From assembly GCA_945643635.1 (NCBI GenBank), contig CALZFC010000087.1, forward strand, positions 22,501 to 86,500: DNA of 64,000 bases. The letters run 5' to 3'. Under the pieces are notes generated by a model. It searched no databases, was not told where the DNA came from, and saw nothing but the letters and a program-made list of their open reading frames with translations. The first letter of the stretch is position 1. Each line of letters begins with the position of its first letter. The position numbers were made by a program, and so were the translations under genes. The stretch comes from Allodiplogaster sudhausi (taxonomy: Eukaryota > Nematoda > Chromadorea > Rhabditida > Diplogasteridae). Below, in pieces: positions 49,748 through 64,000 of this stretch.

Positions 49748-50596
49748 GCCCAGCCATTTTTAATATTTCTCTTCCGCATTGCCGAGTGACTCTTCGCTGT
49801 CATCACCTCATCGGCTCTTGCTTTTATCATTCTGAATGACTCATATAAACGTAAAGAAAATGATTCTCGCCCCGATTTATCTTTATTTGCTGCTTGCATC
49901 GATCTCAAGCAGAGCTGAAATAGGTCTGACCCATGACAGGGTTGTAACCACCCGGGCCGTAGGCACGGAACACTTTGTAACCCCCGGGATGGCCATTTTT
50001 CACTTTAATACATCCGGGTTGATCAATTTTTCACATTGTAACCGCCCAGCCCAAGTTCAGAGACATGCACTATTTCAGCACTGATCTCAAGCAGCTATTA
50101 AATACTTGTCGGTTTTTTTCCTTTAAAATGTTCGCTGGTGCATATGCTCCTTATCAGCTAGGAATGCTGCCCTGTTAGTCCAGTATTGCTTTCTTTGTTA
50201 ATTATACAAGGTTATTTATATTCAAAGTGGTTCTACAACCTGTGTTAGGATGCACATGCATCCCAACACAAGTTATAAATGAAATAAGAATCGTGGATTT
50301 GCAAGAGCAAAAAGATGGTGTATAGTCTTATAGATTTGAAACGAAGCATAGATGTTTGAGGAATGCTAAATCGCAGGGAGAGTGCAAGGAGTTGTATAGA
50401 AGCAGATGAGGGAGTGGTTATGATTATTTTCCATTTCTTTTTCTTTCATTTAATTTTCCATTGTGCTTATTGACTCCTGGAATGCTGCCCTTTTAAGCAG
50501 ATTAGAACAGTGAGAGCCTTCCGCCTTCGAATCGGAAGTAGAGAAGGTTTGTGGATGTCTAAAATGAAGCGGCGCTGCCTGTAGTGTCTCTACCAT

Positions 50597-50660
<64 letters not shown>

Positions 50661-50892
50661 GCTGCTCTCTCGCTCTTTCACTCTCTCTCCTCTCGCTGCT
50701 CTCTCATCTCATACGCATGCAGTGAGTCGCGGGCGGTACGCACTGCTAGAAGAAGACGAGCCTATCAATCAGCCATCGTCTTCTCTCATCTCTCCCTCCC
50801 GTCCTATCTCTACCTCGGCCTCTTCATTCCCAACATATTCCCCGTTGATTTCGTTGTTATCCTTCCTCGAGCTCTCCATGCACTCTCCACTC

Positions 50893-50942
<50 letters not shown>

Positions 50943-51880
50943 GTCTCTGTCTCTGTCTCTGTCTTTCATTATCTCTATCTTTCCCATTCTCTCTTTCTCT
51001 TCTCTATCCCTTTCTCCCCTACCCAATCTTTCCCTCGGCGGTCTTCACTTATTTCATAGTGTACTCCCAGCCGGTCGTTCTATTTCTTTAAAATTCCTTT
51101 GTGACTCTCCCAAGTTAAGCCGTTTCATTGACCACAACAGCAGCTGTGTCTCTTATTCTTACCTTTTCTCAATTGCTTGGCTATGTTCTTTTCCTCTCTT
51201 ATTCTGTTCTCTCGGTCCCTCTCTTCTCGCATTCAGTCTCTGTTTCCCTGTTTTCTCTCTCGCTGTATCCCCCCCCCCATTCCTCTCTCTTATCTCTCTC
51301 GCCTCGAAGGCATCTTCTACTTCTTGTCACAATTAGCTAATGATTGATACAAGAATGATCCTGCAACAATTATTACTGTATCTTTTTGCTTACCGGGATA
51401 TGCTGGACTTTTTCCGATATTTAGCTGTGATCGCTTGATGAGTAGATTGAAGGCAATGAAGGGACGGGGGAAGGAGAGAATAGGGAAGACGAGAGTTCTG
51501 AGCCGGAGTGAGAGAGAAAAGAATGGGAAGGAGAAAGAGAGCGAGAGAGTCAGGAATGGCTGTTGATATATAGAGAAAATGAGCGAGGAGAGCGTGCTGT
51601 TCGTCATTCTTCTCTCTGAGCGTTGAGCCCTCCGGTATTCTCTTTCATTGAATTCTCTCAAAATATCGGCCTCTCCCTTCTTCTCCCTTAAACATTAAAT
51701 CGTTGATTAATAATGTGTCGATGCTTTCATTGGATCGATGTATTCCTTCTTTTCTCAACAGATTTTTGTTTGGCCATTTGTTTCTTCTATCCCGGAAGAG
51801 ACGCAGTAATGAGTAGACTGATTGTAGAAAGGGAGAGAGGGAGGCACTCTGACTGTGTGTGGTCTAGCTGCTGATTCGGG
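49748..51880. repeat. Intergenic stretch with CT microsatellites
   Basis: (CT)n tracts at about 50595-50665 and 50898-50965. A plus-strand stretch after a GCATGCAG acceptor at about 50720 reads SRGRYALLEEDEPINQPSSS and could be an exon of an unrecognised gene or an upstream PAK exon; I cannot support it further. Near 49950-50055 are four loosely repeated CCCGGG/CCGCCC motifs. Otherwise nothing recognised. Confidence 0.45.
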
Positions 51881-56202
<4,322 letters not shown>

Positions 56203-56253
56203 GCTCTTATCATCTCACTCTTTCTCTTGCTCTTCTCTTTCTCTTTTACTCTC

Positions 56254-56295
<42 letters not shown>

Positions 56296-56997
56296 TCTCC
56301 TTCCTTCCAGTCTCTCTGCCCGCACCGTTATCCCTTTGCATTCCTGGTTGCGATGTGTGCCCGCAATCGCTGTTTCCTTCGAGGTATTCTCTTCTACTAA
56401 AACCACGTAGTAATGTCTTACCTTTGCCATTTCATTGACCTGACACTTGAAAACTTTTTCTCTACTGTTTTCTTATTCTGAAATAGTTTTATCTAACTGA
56501 ATTGGCGAATGCTGAGTGTGCTAACATCTTAGTGCTATGATTTTGTTAATGTAGCGGGCCATTCCCTAACATACTAATCTATTCAGTGGCATATTCTCAG
56601 CAGTTTCTTCGGAGTCTCACCTTTGCCTTCTCACATTACAAGTTCGAATATTCACTTGATTCTTCATTGCTGGCTACTTATTAATTGATGTTAATTGAGA
56701 ATGAGAAAATAGAAATGAAATCTGAAGAAGGCCAGTTCGAGGAGTGAATTTGTGTTTTCTAGTCAGCGCCATCTAATGGATGCTGCATATTAACTTTCCT
56801 ATTTATGATAATTCTTGCAGTCTTCTTGTGTTTGTAAATTATTGATACTTTGGAGGTAAAGCTCGTATTCTTTCATCAACTGCCGCATATGAAATCCACT
56901 TTTAAAATGAGGCTTGTGAACCCGTAGAATGGAGATGAGGCTGCTTCAAGTTAAACAAACGAGTGAACATTGGAAGTCTCATTCGAATCCTAGCATA
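56203..56997. repeat. Intergenic stretch with CT microsatellite
   Basis: (CT)n at about 56250-56300. No gene recognised between the PAK stop and the converging minus-strand gene. Confidence 0.5.
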
Positions 56998-57780
56998 CTA
57001 TTGCCTATTAAGTGTCTGCTGCCTGCTGTTGCTGAGGACGGCGGCACCAGTAGAGGATGAGTATGGAGAGGAGAAGGACAACGACCGCTTCTGTAAAAAG
57101 GAAGTAAAAGGGAATGAGATGAGACGAGATGACAGACCATTGCAGAGAGCGAGCAGAGCTAAGGAAGCATCGATGGCCGAGTAGGCGATGGCCCAGTCAG
57201 GGTGAGTGGCGTAGTGGACATCGTGGGAGGTGGCGGACCATCTGTAGTAGTAGAGGTTCATTGAGAAAGGAGCGAGAGGGAACCTGAAGGAGGAGACGAG
57301 GAGGTCTGCCACTATCACGACATTCAAGGGAAGCACCACGGAGAGGGCCACCAAGTGGAGGAAGGCCGACCAACGCACATTCAGGGCGCGCTGCGCGAAC
57401 ACACCTATGAAGGCCGCCACCTGCATGCAAATACTATCGCTCCTTCTCTCTCTCTCTCCTTCTGTCCCCTTCTCTCACACTCTCTCGCGCTCTCTCTTTC
57501 TTGGCCTCTCTCGCTCACTGCCTCATCCTCCCACTCATTTCTTTCACATTTTTCTGCTTCTCTCGCACACTGCCTACCACATTGAGAAGAGGGACGAAGA
57601 TGGCAACACCATCAGAACAATTGAGATCATTGTATCGAATGGAGAACTGGAAGCCGAGACAGAAGCAGATGCAGCCAGAGAGAAAGAGAGCGACGGAGAG
57701 GACGAAGTGGCCGTAGATCGAGAGGGTCAAGACCCGCCACACCGGCACTGGCAGCGACACCAGAGTCCGAGCACGTATTC
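56998..57780 (-). CDS. Putative four-pass membrane protein, 3' exons
   Basis: Two exons: 57578-57780 and 56998-57420, joined N-V|V-A-A with a CT-rich intron of 157 nt. Four hydrophobic segments are visible: LTLSIYGHFVLSVALFLSGC, VAIFVPLLNVVAAFIGVFAQ, FLHLVALSVVLPLNVVIVAD and AIAYSAIDASLALLALCNGL. A hydrophilic loop (NLYYYRWSATSHDVHYATHP) precedes the last one. The start exon upstream of 57780 was not found. I do not recognise the family; the topology resembles small tetraspan proteins. Confidence 0.5.
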
Positions 57781-58445
57781 CCTGGCAGCCAACACTTCAT
57801 TTAAAATTGCTTACGTTTTCTGAAAAATGCTCATAGTATTCCAATAAAAGGATATAGATTGTTGATATGTTACTGACAATGAGAAAATAATTTTTGGTCG
57901 AAAATGGAACTAACATCATCCACTTTAACTAGAGCATCGTCTAGCGCTTCAATCCACCTTGCAAACCACGCCATAATAATCAGCTCCAATTTCGTATCAT
58001 TCTCTCATAGTTAATTCGCCCCCTCGCTCTCGATCTGTCTCTCTATCTGTCTCCCTATCTGTCTCTCTCTCTCTCTTTCTCTCTCTATCTTGCTCTCTGT
58101 CTATATACTTCTTTTCCTCTCTCCCGCTGTTCTCCTATGATCACAAGAAAATAGATAAGACGAGAAGCCTTCCGCAGGGAATCAATGGTGCGTAAAATTT
58201 AGAGAATAATGTGTGGATTCATGACTCATTTGGCTGAACAGAGAAAGAAAATAATGATGGAGAAGACATCTCCATGTTCGTTCTCAGATGATTAATGAAT
58301 TGATCTGGAAGTGTTGAAAGCAGGTTGGAATGGCCGGAACTCGTCTGCCCATACACGGATCACTTCTTATATCACGAACCTTCTTCCCTCTAGGACATCC
58401 CTAAAGATTCCTGCTTAGTGTCCCCTACAGGAGTGATTGCTTGGC
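57781..58445. other. Intergenic stretch
   Basis: Contains a CT/TCTG microsatellite at about 58030-58100. The first exon of the four-pass protein should lie here or further up; I could not identify it. Confidence 0.45.
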
Positions 58446-58730
58446 ATGGTGAGGGGGCTCTTTCTCTCCTCGGGAATCGCTCCAGTTCTTCTTCTTTTAT
58501 TCGTGAGAAAGGTCAGTTACCATTATTGATACGGCTTTTTTGCTTTTGGAAAATTAAACGTGAAGCTTATTGTTAGGCAGCATAATAATTTTTTCTTTTC
58601 AGATGATCGCTGATGAGGAGCTTTGTCCAAAGCTAGCACAGTGCGCCACGGAGAAGATAATGAAACTAAAACGAGTGAAAAGGAAAAGGTAACATCAAAA
58701 TCTTACGGAAGAGACATAGAGCGAAACAGG

Positions 58731-58777
<47 letters not shown>

Positions 58778-61364
58778 GGAGAGAGAGAGAGAGAAAGAGA
58801 GAGAGAGATAAAAGAGGTAAAGTGATTGAGGGATTTTGAGGCAAGTAATGTAATTCCTTGAATAGTTGCTCTCGGTGATGATCGACCACACAAACTTCGG
58901 CTGTATCCTCGGCCCGAGTTGCTACGAGGCCTCCATGAATTGTTATTCGTGTGCCCATTCAATGCAACAGATCCGCAACACTGTCCTGGACCTCCCTCCG
59001 TCCAGTCAGCTCATCTCTTTTCTTCCTTTCCGCTTACCTTTCCTTCCCAATTAGATTCCGACTGCGCTGAGCTGGAAGACTGCACGCATGCGTGTTTTAA
59101 TGACCAGGTATACAGTAGTTCCCCTGACTGGCTCCAACAGTAGTTCCCCTGACTGGCTTCAACAGTAGTTCCCCTGACTGGCTCCAACAGTAGTTCCCCT
59201 GACTGGCTCCAACAGTAGTTCCCCTGACTGGCTCCAACAGTAGTTCCCCTGACTGGCTCCAACAGTAGTTCCCCTGACTGGCTCCAACAGTACAGTACTG
59301 GCCAAAAGGTTATCATATTTTGGTTTTTCCTGCATATCTTTTTTCAAAGTTGAGGCAAGTTTATGAAACTTTCTTCGTTTCTTCCTTATAATGACAGACT
59401 TTAATTAGCAGAATATTGGTTTTATTATTACACTATTGATTGAGAACAAAAATCAATAACTCAAATCACCTGATTGTACATTTAGGCGTAATGGACGAAA
59501 TAATTTATTTCTTTGAAAATCGGGCAGTTTTTATAGGAATTTTATGTTAGTTGCGTTGTAGAACATCTCGACCATAACTTTTTGGTCGAATCTCGAATTA
59601 TTCAAATGCTTTAACATGCTACCTGCCTCCAGTACACGGTTAATGCAATCGGCCTGAGATTCAGATGGTTCAATTGAATAAAATCGACCATTTACCACTG
59701 TGCTTATAGTAATAATGACTTTAACATATTCGCAGTTTATTATTGAACTAATTCAGATGGTTTGTTGAGATGTGGAAATTAGATGCAATTTATTTGAGTG
59801 CATTTTGAACACCGCGGACAACTTTCGACTGCTACGCAGAAGTGCTCAAAGTGGTGTTGTGCAGGAGTCCGCCTTCCAAAACGCTTTTGCCTCTTTATTA
59901 TGATAGCTGATAGGCTTTTCCATGTGCAGCAGTCTTATTTCATTCCTATCTTCACGAGACCACAAGGAACTCTAGATCGTTTTAATGTAACCCTGTCCTA
60001 GTGTAACGGTGTATTTGAGAGCTGTCTGTTTTAGATGAATAACAACATTAAATTTACTTTTTTTGAGATTTAGGCGATTGCTGAGCGCTCTTCTGTTTCG
60101 ATTGAAGTTATTTTTGACTCGATCCTTAGTTATTCGTTTACATTTCCTGCCTTGTAGGATACCGTACTATTCTATCCCTGGTGCACCTTCAAACGATCTA
60201 CAGTTCCTTGTGGTCTCATGAAGAAAGGAATGAAATAATGCTGCTGATTATGGAAAAGCCTATCAGCTATTATTAGAGAGAGGCAAAAGCGTTTTTGAAA
60301 GGCGAACTCCTGCACAACACCACTTTGAACACTTTTGCACAGCGGTCGAAAGTTGTCAGCGGTGTTCAAAATGCACTCAAATAAATGGCATCTAATTACC
60401 ACAGCCCAACAAACCATCTGAATTAGTTCAATAATAACCTGCGAATAAAGTCATAAAGTCATTATTACTATAAGCACAGTGGTAAATGGTCGATTTTATC
60501 CACTTGCACCTTCTGAATCTCAGGTTGAGTGCATTAACCGTTTACTGGATTCAGGTAGCATGTTAAAGCATTTGAATAAATCGAGATTCGACCAAAAAGT
60601 TATGGAAGGGATATTCTACAACGCAACTAACATAAAATTTCTATAAAAACTGTTCGATTTTCAAAGAAATAAATTATTTCGTCCATTACGCCTAAATGTA
60701 CAATCAGGTGATTCGAGTTATTGATTTTTGTTCTCAATCAATAGTGTATCAATTAAACCAATATTCTGCTAATTAAAGTCTGTCATATATAAGGAAGAAA
60801 CGCTGAAAGTTTCATAAATTTGCCTCAACTTTGAAAAAAGATATGCAGGAAAAACCTAAATATGATAACCTTTTGGCCAGTACTGTAGTTCCCCTGACTG
60901 GCTCCAACAGTAGTTCCCCTGACTGGCTCCAACAGTAGTTCCCTTGACTGGCTCCAACAGTAGTTCCCCTGACTGGCTCCAACAGTAGTTCCCCGGACTG
61001 GCTCCAACAGTAGTTCCCTTGACTGGCTCCAACAGTAGTTCCCCTGACTGGCTCCAAAAGTAGTTCCCTTGACTGGCTCCAACAGTAGTTCCCCTGACTG
61101 GCTCCAACATCAGTTCCCCTGACTGGCTCCCAAAGTCCCCAGACTGCCTCCCACAGTAGTTCCCTTGACTGGCTGTTACAGTACCTCCTCTAGGTGCGTC
61201 GTCGCAACCCCTGGACATGCTTCGGCCGTCGCTGTGTCCTTCTCTGCTCCAATCGCAGTTGCGCTCCATGCCACGAGACTCTACGCCTTCTTTGGCTCTC
61301 CTTCTGCCAAATCCATCGCTACGATTTTATCTTCCCCCAGAAATGCCGTTTGATATTCGAGGAC
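58446..61364 (+). CDS. Cysteine-rich secreted protein, uncertain exon structure
   Basis: Exons proposed: 58446-58511 (signal peptide MVRGLFLSSGIAPVLLLLFV), 58603-58688 (EELCPKLAQCATEKI), one at about 58866-58993 (LFVCPFNATDPQHCPGPP, junction phases not resolved), 59055-59108 (SDCAELEDCTHACFNDQ) and 61194-61364. The last junction is in phase and adds WTCFGRRCVLLCSNRSCAPC and CQIHRYDFIFPQKC. At least 16 cysteines are visible. No family recognised. The 2.1-kb last intron is filled by a minisatellite and a transposon. The 3' end is undefined; sequence at 61612-61730 may add another exon (VQCFERTERECR). Confidence 0.45.
59109..61185. repeat. 25-bp minisatellite split by a transposon
   Basis: Tandem unit CAGTAGTTCCCCTGACTGGC plus TCCAA, period 25 (59163, 59188 and so on). 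About seven copies lie at 59109-59290 and about twelve at 60886-61185. The two parts join cleanly at CAACAG|TA|GTTCCCC once the transposon 59293-60885 and one TA are removed. Right-hand copies have more substitutions (CCTTGAC, CCGGAC). Confidence 0.93.
59293..60885. mobile_element. Tc1/mariner-like foldback element in a minisatellite
   Basis: A 1593-bp element with arms of about 700 bp that are inverted copies of each other (ends CAGTACTGGCCAAAAGGTTA and its complement), separated by about 190 bp. TA dinucleotides flank both ends (59291-59292 and 60886-60887), the Tc1/mariner target duplication. The end sequence is of the Tc1 type. No transposase frame was seen, so it is a non-autonomous foldback (MITE-like) derivative. 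Confidence 0.88.
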
Positions 61365-61854
61365 GTTTCCAAATCGTTTGCCGTGAGCAACAACACTCTT
61401 TCGCCTTTCATTCACATCTGAATTGTTATTCTCGCTCTCCTCAACTACCATTTACATACATAATAATGATTGTAAAAAAAATAGTACTTGTAACTTATAT
61501 TCATACTTGAAAGACACATATACATACATACATAATTGTAAACGAGAAACGTTAACAGCGAGAAATGCTTTGTGTGATACCCGTTTAATCTTTTTTGTTC
61601 CCGCTCAGCCATGAATCTAACCAAGCTGTGCAGTGTTTCGAGAGAACGGAACGAGAATGTCGCCTCTTCACTCCCACTCCTTTCTCAATCTCCTTTTCAC
61701 GAGCTGCCCTTGAAAATGAGCGAAGGTGAAAAAGCCATCTCGTGCTCTGTCAAAATTTGTATCTCCTTGTTATTTGTTTCATTTGTTCGCGTCATCGCCT
61801 TGTCAAGAAAATTGAAGAATTAGAGCTAAAAGGTTGGAAAGACGTGGCCTCACA

Positions 61855-62889
61855 ATGCGATCTTCTCATCTCGTCTGCCTCTTCTTCCTGGTCTTCGTTG
61901 TTCTTGTTTCTGCTCTTCCAGCGTCAGTCTTCTTCTGTCTGAAATAAGATTACATCTTTCATTTGCTTCAGAGGAAGAGGAAATGGAAAGAATGACAACG
62001 GCGGGGGTGGAGGAGAAGGAAGAGGAAAAGGAGGAGGTGGCAGAAAGAAGAAGCACGATCAGTCAGTTACTTCCTTACTTCTTCTTTGTTATTCTAAATC
62101 ATAATATTTGAAGTGCCCACGCATTCGCGAATCTGAAGAAGCTTGGAAGGGGCCAAATTGGGAAGATGAGCAAGGAGGAGTGGACTGCCAATGCAGATCT
62201 CTTCTGTGAGATGTTCAGCAAGAACAAGCTCTGCAGGTTACTCTCCACTCATTTGTTCTTTTTTTTTTGTTCTGTCTTTTTCTCCTTCTCTCTCTCTCTC
62301 TCTTTCTCTCCCTCTCTCTCTCTCTTTGTCATCCAACTCTCTTTCCTCACTCTCTCTTTCTCCAGGAGTGGTCGTCGTCCGAATGACGAAGAGATGGGCG
62401 AAGTAACCAAAGCTATCGAGAAAAGACAGAAACGCAGAAGAGTTCCCAAGTTTGATTTTATATCCACGATTACAACTACTGGTCTGAAGTGAAAGAAAAA
62501 TTAAAGATTGACTCGGAAGGATTGGCTGGCTGAAGTTCCGAGTGTGCTGAGGGAGAAGATCAGAGGGCAGAGAAGAAGCAAGTTTGGAGAAGCAGACGAG
62601 GACGCCAAGGAACAGTTCAAGGTTTTCATGGTCTCATGCAATTTCTCTTCCTTCCTCTTTATTCCAGAGAAACTGCCGCGGTGGAAAGATCAAATGCAAC
62701 GAACAGCCGGAAGAGGCCGTTAAAAGACGACACCAACTCAAAGATTATGTCAGACTCTTTCTATTCCACAACTTCATTCCTAGCTTCATGATGCCTCAAA
62801 GAATTAGCCCCGGCATGGAGTTGTATGTGTCCTACAAGGCAGGAAAACTAAAATCGAAAAATTTAAGATCGAGTCAAAGATCACTTTAA
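61855..62889 (+). CDS. 233-aa basic secreted protein
   Basis: Six exons: 61855-61922, 61972-62061, 62114-62236, 62366-62449, 62507-62621, 62668-62889 (702 nt, in frame). It starts with a signal peptide (MRSSHLVCLFFLVFVVLVSA), followed by a Gly/Arg/Lys-rich stretch (GKNDNGGGGGEGRGKGGGGR). Two similar-looking helical segments come next: MSKEEWTANADLFCEMFSKN...CR and LTRKDWLAEVPSVLREKIRG...NC. Then CRGGKIKC and a basic tail. There are few cysteines and very high Lys/Arg. Family not recognised. It shares the signal-peptide plus Lys/Gly-rich style of the nested 83-aa protein, though not clear homology. Confidence 0.65.
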
Positions 62890-62939
62890 TCTATAGCAGA
62901 GTGTTATGTAATCCTATAAAACCCTATAAGAAAATTTAA

Positions 62940-63230
62940 TGTAGTGAATAGAATAGATATGTAGCTGCCCAGTACACCGTACCAATCTACATACATATGC
63001 TAGGGGATCATTAAAACCATCTACAGTTCCTGTGGCCTCATGAAGCTATGGTTGAAATAAGACCCCTAAATGTGTAAACGCTTATTCGATGTCATTAGAG
63101 ATGTCACAACATTAGGCTAAGCACGTCTGAGCTGTGGGCACAAATAGCTGAGATCTAATTTACACTGTTCAAGTAACCGTCTGAGTTAGTTAAATGACTA
63201 CATTCCTGCGAATATACAACATATGAATAC
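62940..63230. mobile_element. Decayed relative of the Tc1-like foldback element
   Basis: Patches match the inner right arm of the element at 59293-60885 in the same order: CATCTACAGTTCCTGTGGCC with TCATGAAG (compare 60190-60225), AGATCTAATTTACA, CCGTCTGAGTTAGTT and CCTGCGAATA (compare 60390-60445). Substitutions and indels indicate an old copy. The ends are not recognisable. Confidence 0.6.
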
Positions 63231-63256
63231 ATATATATATATATATATATATATAT
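63231..63256. repeat. (AT)n microsatellite
   Basis: Thirteen uninterrupted AT units just upstream of the astacin exon at 63273. Confidence 0.95.
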
Positions 63257-63272
63257 TGTTTTCCTCTTTTAG

Positions 63273-64000
63273 ATGTTGAAAGTAGAAAAGGAGAAATCGG
63301 ATGTTGGAACGGACGAAGACGCAGAAGATAACGTTGAGATTCTCATGGACCGGACTCTTCGAATTAAACGAGCCTTGCTCGAAAAGGCAAACCTCACAGC
63401 AGAGGTCAGCTAATTCTGGCTTGGAGATCGAAGACTGAATCGATTGAGTTGAGGTGGATCCGATAGATGACGGAATCCTGGAGAGCGACATGTTGTTGAC
63501 TGAAGAGCAGGCAGACATCCTCCTCAATGACCTCGACAAGGGAGACACGGAAGGAGACGAAGACCTCTCGGAAGACGAGTCCGCTCTCTCACACTCAGCA
63601 TTCAACTTTTTACTAAAAAAGAGATCCATATCGAGATTATCTTCAATAGATTTAAAAGATAAAATACGATAGTAATTATTCCACTTAGAGTCGAAGAAGG
63701 CGAGCCTGGCCAGCCCTCCCTTCCTTCGAGACTGAAACGGTACAAGATAAGGAGTTGAAGCGTGTGAATGAAAGTAGACATTGCAGATCTTCCATCTTCA
63801 TGGAGGCGCACTTTGCTCAGAAATGGGATATTTCCAAGCCGATTCCCTACGTGATTGACAGCTCGCTCGGTCTGCTGCTTCTTTCTAAACAGTTCTTATT
63901 CTCCATTTAATCGCAGCTACGTGGGATGTCACGGATGTCCGCGATGCTCTGGCTGAGATTGAAAGGAACTCTTGCATTCGATTCCAATTGATGACAGCCG
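63273..64000 (+). CDS. Astacin-family zinc metalloprotease, 5' part
   Basis: Exons: 63273-63404, 63454-63578, 63689-63739, 63787-63869, 63917 to the window edge, all phase-compatible. An acidic prodomain (TEGDEDLSEDE, DEVEEGEPGQ) ends at the furin-type site RLKR. It is followed by AQKWDISKPIPYVIDSSL, the conserved start of astacin catalytic domains, and by DVRDALAEIERNSCIRFQ. The zinc-binding HExxHxxGxxH motif must lie beyond the window. The first exon begins with ATG but directly follows an acceptor-like TTTTAG, and no signal peptide is present, so an upstream exon is likely. Confidence 0.8.

Overview
This window is animal (metazoan) nuclear DNA. The genes are split by many short introns, mostly 45-60 nt, and the families are animal ones: hemicentin, ADAM10/17-type cysteine-rich exons, astacin, PAK, JTB, and mitochondrial methionyl-tRNA synthetase and branched-chain aminotransferase. 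Short introns, little conservation beyond the donor GT, about 6% GC-AG introns and heavy CT/GA minisatellites point to a compact-genome invertebrate. I cannot place the lineage from sequence alone.

Layout. Bases 114-35074 (+) hold the 3' part of a giant hemicentin gene: about 22 Ig domains, a nidogen-G2F-like block, calcium-binding EGF modules and a fibulin-type C-terminus. Its introns are hosts. A 13.9-kb intron (763-14626) carries antisense ADAM10/17-like cysteine-rich exons and two CT-rich minisatellites. Two other introns carry antisense genes for small secreted proteins (83 and 109 aa). From 35.7 to 41.7 kb lie a small antisense ORF, a SAM-dependent methyltransferase (+), MARS2 (+, 520 aa) and a mitochondrial BCAT (-, 402 aa).

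From 41.9 to 46.8 kb is a complete MULE transposon with 9-bp target duplications and a FLYWCH-like transposase gene, itself interrupted by a 2.3-kb palindrome-rich element. It separates BCAT from JTB, which would otherwise be divergent neighbours about 330 bp apart. After JTB (46.9-47.6 kb) comes a 1.3-kb DNA transposon with tRNA-like sequence in both inverted-repeat arms. A full-length group I PAK kinase (51.9-56.2 kb, 629 aa) follows.

The last 7 kb hold a four-pass membrane protein (-), a cysteine-rich secreted protein gene whose intron contains a 25-bp minisatellite split by a Tc1/mariner-like foldback element, a 233-aa basic secreted protein (+), a decayed relative of the foldback element, and the 5' part of an astacin metalloprotease (+) that runs off the window.

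Exon boundaries were read by eye. The models for PAK, MARS2, BCAT, JTB, the 233-aa protein and both nested secreted genes keep reading frame across every junction. There is no prokaryotic feature here (no operon signals, CRISPR or plasmid functions).
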